Positions 57,401 to 64,000 of a DNA stretch of 64,000 nucleotides are shown here, one piece after another; position 1 is the first letter of the stretch; the number at the start of each line of letters is the position of its first letter. The stretch spans positions 6,731,205-6,795,204 of the forward strand of contig OZ004588.1 in the NCBI GenBank assembly GCA_963924555.1. Reading direction: 5' to 3'. The translations under genes and the position numbers were made by a program. This stretch comes from Crambe crambe. Its lineage: Eukaryota; Porifera; Demospongiae; Poecilosclerida; Crambeidae. The notes under the pieces are model-generated. The model was not told the origin of the DNA. It was given only the letters and a program-made list of their open reading frames with translations, and searched no databases.

Positions 57401-60400
57401 GTTCCATACTTTGGTGCATTGCGAGTCAGTGATATTGGAATCACCTTTTCCACTGGTGAGATAGAAGCACTACCTGAAGACACCTTCGCTAAAAGTAAAC
57501 TCTTGAAGAACAATGGAGTTGCGATACCAAAGGGCGTGAAAGCATATGTGGTCGTGCCATTTTATAAGGACATTGTCATCATGACCTATAGGGACAAGAC
57601 ATTTACTTTTAAACCCATGAAGAAAAACTTGTCGCTCAAAAAAGTTTTGCGTTTCGTCTTTCCCAAACAAAACCTGGGACATCTTCGCCTGCCAAATAAA
57701 CTGAGAAAAGTATTCAATTTGAATGTTGATGAATTCTCGATTTCAGGGCCCAGAAAGGAATTGAGTATTGGAGTATCGTACCCAAGAAGCATTAAGTTTT
57801 TCAAGAATCTACTGGTTATTTCTGATCTGTCTGTCTACCTCACAATTGGCCAGCAACACCCGAGGGTCAGAGCAGAAGCACAAGGTATCATCAACCTAGC
57901 AGGAGCCAAATTTAAGACCAGCTTGTCCATGAATCAACGAAAACAATATGTTCTATCAGCCAATGGGGACAAGTTGCCAGTAACTGCTCTAATGCGCAAG
58001 TTTCACACCTCTGTTCTCCCAAGATCATTATCCAAGTTACTCAGAAGGATTCCATTCCTGCGATTTTCTATCCTGAAGCCAACTATTTCATACACCTTAG
58101 GAGCCAGACCTTTGCAAATGCACATTGGAGGTAAACCTGTGGTACATGGTTTCAGGACTGTCGATATGGACATCATCATAGTTAAGTCTGGGAGGAGAAT
58201 TAAAATGGTTCAAGGCTTTCAGCTAGCCTCAATCAATCTTGGAGCCTTCATGACAAGGATCACTGGTTTTAACTTCAGGAGGATCCCATTACTCAACCAG
58301 AATGTAGGCCTCAGTGTGACATTGTCTCCCACCACTTTTCGTAGCATCCATTTCAACCATGGAAAGCTTAGAGGTCTCAGTATCACAAAGGGCATTTCAG
58401 TGCAGGCGTCCATGGGCTTCCCAAGGAACTGCCACTCTGATACGTTCTGTCGAGCAGCAAGCACTCTTATCGGTAAGAATGCAAGAATGTCAGTCCAAGC
58501 CACAATCAATTCCCCCAACTACTTACCCATAACTGCATCCCTTTCCAGCATAAGATTGGGCAAGAAGGTCATGCTCATCAGAGCAGGATTAAGGATAGTC
58601 GGAGGGACCACTCCTAGCGTTGGAATTGTTGGTTCAATAAAGCTGAGGAACCCTCGCATCACTCTTGCTGCTGAAATTTCTGTGAGCACAAAAGGTCTAG
58701 CCCTCCAACTCTCAATGACAAACTGCTGGCACAATGCCTTCAATGCAAAGTGGCTCTCCATTTGCAATCTACTTGGATCAATAGCCTTTGCTCCCACAAC
58801 TGGTGTGTCTGGACTTGAGCTCGGTGGTGAGATACGACTTGGATATAAGTCCACCGGTCGCCAAATTATTGCCAAGGGCTACATTGGAATCAACACAGTT
58901 TCACCCCTTGAGAATTACTACTATGTCAAGTTCAATCGGATCACTATGGGCTCGTTGCTCAAAGCATTTAGAGTCAACATCAGACTTCCAAAACCACTAG
59001 CAGTCAGTGGGTTCCCTAAAGGTTTCCAGTCATCTTTCTCCCTCCTTGGAAAAGAACTGCCTCAAGTACGTGTCAGCATACCTCGTGGTTTCCACCTAAA
59101 GGGTGCTCTGAATATCCTTGGACTTCAAGGGTTTGCAGATGTGACAATAGACCTTCCCCGGTTGTATGATTACAAAGTTGCTCTGCCACCTATCAATGTG
59201 GCCAGGGGGCTATTGAAGATGTATGCTTCATCCAGAGATCGATCACGAGGTCCTCTGTTGAGAGCTAAAGTTCAGTTGCTTCCTCGTCCTGCTGTCGATA
59301 TTCAAGCTAAAGGTTATGTTAAAGTTTTGGGCATTTCCATCGAGACAAGGTTAAGGATCACCAATAGCAAGTACGAATTTTTCATCAGAGGCAAAATACT
59401 CCACCTCTTTGATGCCAGCCTATACATCTCAGCAAACTACGGGAAACTGTCATCAGCTCACTTCCATGTCAGGGGATCTTTAAGAAACGACCTTTTCCAT
59501 CGAATTGAGAGATATGTCACTGGCACTCTGAATCGTTCTGCTAAGAAGGCAACAGCAGTCATCAAGGTTGCTATACGTAAAGTCAACAGCAAAAAAGCCG
59601 TCTTCAATCGAGCTATAGCCAGGCTGGAAAGAGCTCGACGTAAGGTGAATGCAGCCAAGCACAAGTTCCATAGAGCTGCAAACAAGGTCAGGGATACTCG
59701 AATTCGTCTTCACAGGAAATGTCGTATCAGGCGCTGTGGTAGTAAGTATTCATTAAGTACATTATGGAACTTATTTGTACGGCTAACATAATGATAGCTA
59801 TATATTGGATTCATTTTTCACTTTAGCCATAAATACAGTCAAACCTCTGTTATCCAGACACCTTTGTCCAAACTTTTTTCCAGGCTGCCGGATAAGAAAT
59901 TAGTCCATATAAGTGAATTCCTCAGACCCTTAAATTACTACATCTTGGTCTTTGGTCTGTGCGTGTGACCTATTAAATGTCGTTATTATTCCTTTACAGG
60001 GTGGTCATGGGGATGCAAAATTAAGAATGCTGCCTGCCATGTTTTCCGTAAAACCACTGGACTAGCTCTCCGCATTGCAGAGAAAATAGTGAGGAGTTCT
60101 AGACACTTCCTAAAGATTGCCAATGCTGGATTCATCGCAGCTCAGTTTGTTGTCAAGACTGCACGTCGATCTCTTGATGCTGCCAAACTTATCCTGAGAG
60201 GGATTAACCATGCTTACCGATTTGGAGTCAAAGCTGCAAATATGATAGTCCGCTATGGACTCAATGGCATTATATCTATCAGGAAGATCACATTTGATAC
60301 TCAGCTTGGTACTGCCAGCAGGGGCCACTTCGCAGCTGGAATTGATGTCACGTTCCTGAGGACGAAACGAGTCCGAGCCCGGTTCCAAGTTAACCTACGC

Positions 60401-60469
60401 TCCATCTCCTCAATGGCCAAGCAGCTGGTTCGATGGGTTGGGCGTGGCATTACCAAACTTTTTGGATGA
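54419..60469 (+). CDS. Paralogue C of the giant secreted repetitive protein family, 4 exons
   Basis: Exons 54419-54676, 55363-55468, 56781-59741 and 60000-60469 give 1264 residues, phases 0, 1, 1. Signal peptide MACRKLQFFFFVAIFLWLCG is followed by three to four CxxC pairs, then the same modular beta-rich region, basic coiled coil and C-terminal segment as A and B. Its ends (for example FDCETNELVIETRPG, RPAVDIQAKGYVKVLG) match B, while patches in the middle (LMRKFHTSVLPRSLSKLLRR, FNFRRIPLLNQNVGLSVTL, SPNYLPITAS) match A exactly. Intron 3 is alignable with that of B but not of A, so B and C are the most recent duplicates by flanking sequence. Introns 1 and 2 carry two different MITEs. Function unknown; secretion is the only supported property. 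Confidence 0.85.
54931..55178. mobile_element. 248-bp MITE in intron 1 of paralogue C
   Basis: Ends of about 30 bases are inverted copies: TATGTGATAG...GAGAAAAGGGGTCTTA on the left and its complement on the right (TAAGACCCCTTTTCTC...). No coding capacity; superfamily unresolved. Confidence 0.65.
56229..56590. mobile_element. 362-bp hAT-type MITE in intron 2 of paralogue C
   Basis: Perfect inverted ends of 17-18 bases (TAGGCATGGGGCTAATA) are flanked by an exact 8-bp duplication CTCATAGC (56221-56228 and 56591-56598). An 8-bp target duplication is the mark of the hAT superfamily. The interior has repeated CCTATTATTCT motifs and no ORF. Confidence 0.8.
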
Positions 60470-60825
60470 ACGTGAGAAAGAACAAAAGAAAGAATGAAAA
60501 GGAAAATTGTTAGATTAGACTAGTAGCAGTGTGTGTGAGTGTGTGTGTGTTTTTATTAGAAGTATTAACTATAGCTTTAGCTATAGCTACTAGAGAGTTT
60601 TTTTCATAGTTAGAATTTTAGCATTCAGGGAATTTTGAAGAGTTATAATATGTAGGTGGCAGCATGCACCTGTTATCAAACTATAGCTCTATAGATACAT
60701 GGCACCTGTTACTATCATGCATGGCACCTGTTACAAGCACATGTATTGCACCTGTTAAAACTAGTACCTGTTACAGCTATACATGCATGGTACCAGTTAC
60801 AACTGCATGTCTTATAACTACACCT
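60470..60825. other. 3' flank of paralogue C with degenerate repeats
   Basis: After a GT-rich stretch, imperfect GGCACCTGTTA units begin near 60660 and lead into the regular array that follows. No gene. Confidence 0.6.
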
Positions 60826-61118
60826 GTTACAGCTATACATGCATGGCACCTACCACAGCCACCACATGTATTGCACCTGTTAATAACTACCTGTACCTGT
60901 TACAGCTATACATGCATGGCACCTACCACAGCCACCACATGTATTGCACCTGTTAATAACTACCTGTACCTGTTACAGCTATACATGCATGGCACCTACC
61001 ACAGCCACCACATGTATTGCACCTGTTAATAACTACCTGTACCTGTTACAGCTATACATGCATGGCACCTACCACAGCCACCACATGTATTGCACCTGTT
61101 AATAACTACCTGTACCTG
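60826..61118. repeat. 73-bp minisatellite, four copies
   Basis: Units start GTTACAGCTATACATGCATG at 60826, 60899, 60972 and 61045 and are almost identical. Each contains GCACCTGTTA, the motif shared with the arrays behind paralogues A and B. The open frames through it are artefacts of a period that is not a multiple of three but lacks stops locally. Confidence 0.9.
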
Positions 61119-61254
61119 TTAAGTTGCAAGTTCTCATCTTCCTTAATTCAACACCCTCAAATCTGAATAATCAATAGGACCACTTTTGGTGGGATAATGG
61201 GTTTGATGTGGTATTTTGAGTTTCCACAGGACTTCACAATTATATTATAGCTAA

Positions 61255-61745
61255 AAGGGACAATATTAATTTTTAATATAACTGAAGAAGGTCATTATGA
61301 AAGTCACAAGCATGGACTACTCCACTGTGGTCTACTGCTATTCCTTGAGGATTGCTTGGCAAGTTTTTCTGGTGCCTATACTGACCAAATAAGGTCACAA
61401 ACTGACCCTCACAGGTGGTTAGGCAGTTACTTCCGTCACTGACATATACTCTATTGCTTGTGTCAATAGCAATACCCTTAGGTAAGTGGAGTTCCTTACC
61501 ATTACTGATTAAACAGTTCAACCACATACACATTCCCAGTGCTATCACAGGCAACACCCCATGGATTATAATGGGCCCTTGCTAATATGCTTCCAGAAGG
61601 TACCAGATAAGATGAGGTTGGAGTTCAATATGCTAACATGATTAGATGATTATGATCTACATGTAAGCTTACCAGTTTATTATTGCTAACATTGAAGGCA
61701 ACATCTTTGGGGCAATAAAACAATGTATCCTCATCACCCACAGCA
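61255..61745 (-). pseudogene. NHL-repeat protein fragment, decayed
   Basis: On the minus strand, segments such as LPKGIAIDTSNRVYVSDGSN and PQGIAVDHSGVVHACDFHND are unmistakable NHL beta-propeller blades; further blades are visible upstream (PKDVAFNVSNNKL near 61700, GVACDSTGNVYVVELFN near 61560) but in different frames and with interruptions. NHL propellers occur in TRIM and other signalling proteins. No RING, B-box or full propeller is present, so this is a gene relic rather than a working gene. Unrecognised short introns could explain part of the disruption. Confidence 0.65.
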
Positions 61746-62098
61746 TGCATTCAAGTTATCAACCACCATGCAGGAATGTTCTGATCCTCATCCATGCACT
61801 GTTACTCAGTGGCATATAGCCAAACCAGGGCCTGCCAAGACACATGTAGAATCACTATTATCATAACTTCACCAGAATAGCTCAAAATTATAACCTGGAG
61901 TACGTTTTATATCAAGATTATAAGAACCGAAGAAGCTACTCTGAAAACTACATGAAATGATGGAAATGGCATGTGTTATGAAATTCTTGTTTGTATGTAG
62001 TTAACATAGGAATTCACTTTTCATTTAGCTAGCTAAGTGTGTGCTAACAACTAGCTGCATGAGCTCAAGGGTGACCATTGACTATTCCTATCTTTATA

Positions 62099-62216
62099 GG
62101 GTGGTCATGGGGATGCAAGGCTATATAGGAATGCTGCCTGCCAGAACCTCTCCACATTGCAGAGAGAATAGTGATGAGTTCTAACTTTTAGACACATCCT
62201 TGAATGCTGAATTAGG
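62099..62216 (+). pseudogene. Relic of the last exon of a fourth copy of the giant secreted protein family
   Basis: GGTGGTCATGGGGATGCAAG directly after a TTTATAG acceptor, followed by AATGCTGCCTGCCA and CATTGCAGAGAGAATAGTGA, matches the start of exon 4 of paralogues A-C with an internal deletion and early loss of frame. The preceding bases also resemble the end of intron 3 in B and C. No matching giant exon precedes it, so only the tail of the copy remains. Confidence 0.75.
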
Positions 62217-62784
62217 ATATGTAGCTAACATAAGACATGTTTACCATAGCAACATTGCAAATAGTACAAGATGTGTATTGTGTACTTTAGCTATAATCAG
62301 AGAATAACCTTTTAAAATTTATTTTGTAATAGAAAAAAATTTCTTGATAAGATAGTTTTTGTTTGAAGATCAGAACATGCATGCTACATACTACAAAAAC
62401 TATAGTGTTTCCAATGACAGTTTTATCTATAGCCAAGAGTGTAGTTTTACCCCACTATACTATCAACTCAGTACCCATTCAACAGTGCACTGTTACCCCA
62501 TTATAGCACTGTAAAAACAAGAGTGTGCACTTTCCCTGTAAACGGTATAGGTATGCAGTTTATACCTTACTGTTTACAGAGAATATTCCTTAGATATGCA
62601 ACACACACTTTCATTCTTAGAGTGTAGCTATCATTATACTCAAAGGTGCACAGTATATGCTCAACAGTATACATGTATACATGACCATGCATGCATGATC
62701 GAACATTATTATGACTAGTTTGTCCAATAATAATACTGAAATTGATTATCCATGGTAAAAATTGATACCTCTATAGCTACCTAG
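62217..62784. other. Intergenic, no gene seen
   Basis: AT-rich sequence with no supported ORF or RNA gene. Confidence 0.5.
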
Positions 62785-63175
62785 CTATCTCCTAGCACGA
62801 ACAGAAGTTTGCTGGTTAGTGGTAGTATTCTGATTTGAGGGTGGATGAGAACTTGCTGGGGTAGATGGAAAGTTTGATGTAGTATTTTGAATTTCCACAG
62901 GACTATTCTCAATATCGAATCGCCTAAGGAGTTCTCCTACACTGCGTCCTTGCTTTCTTACTTCTATCAACTATAATAACATACAATAATATGACAAAGT
63001 CATAGCTTAATTTACTTACCTCTCTCTCTTTCTTCTGAAGTAAAAAATTTAGTTTTGTATCTGATGACATACAATGTTATAGTAACTGCATTAATCTTCA
63101 TTCTAAAACTTACCAAGAGAATTTTTTCGATTGGAATAATATGGACAAATACAATGCTTTGGAACCATAAAAATC
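62785..63175 (-). CDS. 3' end of an unidentified gene (three exons visible)
   Basis: Exons 63175-63114, 63060-63020 and 62970-62785 splice in frame with GT..AG borders and end at TAG. The product reads IFMVPKHCICPYYSNRKNSL, then a coiled-coil-like TKLNFLLQKKERELIEVRKQ joined to GRSVGELLRRFDIE, and a Ser/Thr/Asn/Gln-rich tail. The matching phases across two short introns argue that it is real. The 5' part must lie further right, possibly beyond the window. I recognise no family. A Cys pair (HCICPYY) might be part of a zinc site, but that is a guess. Confidence 0.5.
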
Positions 63176-63799
63176 CTATAATAGGCAATACAATTCAATA
63201 TCATTGAGAGGATGTATTGTATTAGCTATTATTGGCACTTCTAATTTATGATGGCATCTGTTATAGATGCATGATCACTTGAAAATTAGCTAGCTATCTA
63301 GTTTTTCAGAATCTTTATTGCCCATTTTGAAATCAGTAAGCAATCATGCTTGCACAATAGCTACTGTATAGCTAGCTAGCTAGCTATTTATTATGAAGTG
63401 CAAGTATAACTATAGCTATGGCTATGTTAGCTTTACCCAATTAGGCATAATACATGAAGTATTAACTGAACAGTCCAACATGTCCAACACATGATAGCAT
63501 CCTGCCTGAACATGAACCAGAAACATAATAGACTCAATAGGAAAGTTATGAAGAGACAGAACTTCAAAAAGAAAATGATACATGATGCTTCCTTCTGTGG
63601 ATTTTCTTCCAGTTCTTTTCTTCCTTTTGCAATTTTCTGTAATAATGATAGCTACGCAGTAATGTAGCTAATAGTGGAAGGTCAGTCTCCCCCTATGTAA
63701 AGCTATTATTAGCCCTTTTCACTATATGCCAGCCACTACGTAGATGAATTTCATGGATCCTCCTTTTGCTATCTATGATTTGATGTAGTCTATACTTTA
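63176..63799. other. Probable intron of the unidentified gene, nothing firm
   Basis: A minus-strand frame near 63440-63640 is open in two frames at once and cannot be assigned. No other feature is visible. Confidence 0.35.
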
Positions 63800-63851
63800 A
63801 GTCTCGCGTATATAGCCAGACCCAAAGAATCGAGTTTGGCTACGCGAGACT
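63800..63851. repeat. Short inverted repeat (CTCGCGTA ends)
   Basis: AGTCTCGCGTATATAGCCAGA faces TTTGGCTACGCGAGACT. The pair looks like a solo or minimal TIR element. Confidence 0.55.
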
Positions 63852-63956
63852 AGTCTTGTGTTATTCCACACATACTAGCCTCGAACCCAAGCCTCTCTTT
63901 AAGTTTTTCCTTTTTTGGGGGCGCGGGGCTACACAAGAAATGAAGAAACAGACTTA

Positions 63957-64000
63957 CCCTCTCTAAACTTTCCAGGGTATTACATCTGTCTGTTTGGGTC
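63957..64000 (-). CDS. Possible internal exon at the right edge
   Basis: The minus strand is open from the window edge to a good donor (GAGAGG|GTAAGT) and reads TQTDRCNTLESLER. It may belong to the gene ending at 62785. The evidence is only the frame and splice site. Confidence 0.3.

Noticed and set aside
60664-61029. 121-residue His/Tyr/Thr-rich frame
   Set aside because: It reads through the 73-bp minisatellite and has no independent support.

Overview
The window looks like the nuclear genome of a non-bilaterian animal. A demosponge or close relative is my best guess. The sequence is AT-rich, introns are short with canonical GT..AG borders, genes sit a few hundred bases apart, and small TIR elements and microsatellites fill the introns. 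The gene set is animal-type: an MBD+PWWP chromatin protein, Enhancer of polycomb, IFT54 and HSPBAP1. It also includes a mitochondrial alternative oxidase, which vertebrates and insects lack. The sponge placement is inference. I rebuilt gene models by hand from splice sites; for all complete models the exon lengths sum to an intact frame.

Layout. 1-3.7 kb: two tandem copies of a small unrecognised gene (one cut by the window edge, one apparently decayed), then a 273-residue secreted protein with internal repeats; two of these three loci show a TATA box. 5.3-8.7 kb (-): alternative oxidase, 8 exons. 8.9-16.7 kb (-): TRAF3IP1/IFT54, 15 exons; its largest intron hosts an oppositely oriented three-exon membrane-protein gene (14.6-16.1 kb). 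16.9-18.7 kb (+): the JmjC protein HSPBAP1, head-to-head with IFT54 across 235 bp that contain a perfect RFX X-box. 19.2-26.3 kb (-): Enhancer of polycomb, 15 exons. 26.7-34.6 kb (-): an MBD5/6-type protein with an N-terminal MBD and a C-terminal PWWP domain; one intron is largely a 34-bp minisatellite split by a MITE. 35.1-39.7 kb (+): aspartyl aminopeptidase DNPEP, 16 exons, head-to-head with the MBD gene.

42.2-60.5 kb (+): three tandem paralogues (A, B, C; 1245, 1259 and 1264 residues) of a very large secreted protein that I do not recognise. Each has the same four-exon structure: signal peptide plus Cys-rich exon, a 106-nt exon, a giant exon of about 2.96 kb encoding repetitive beta-rich sequence and a basic coiled coil, and a 470-nt last exon. 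Related short repeats follow each copy, and a decayed fragment of a fourth last exon lies at 62.1 kb. This family is the best candidate for an undescribed system. 61.2-64 kb: an NHL-repeat pseudogene fragment (-) and the 3' end of an unidentified gene (-) that runs off the right edge.

The genes do not form one pathway. Functional links are local: a ciliary gene and its neighbour share a promoter with a ciliary-type regulatory motif, and two chromatin regulators (EPC, MBD5/6) are adjacent. No rRNA, tRNA, CRISPR array, retroviral element or LTR element was seen.
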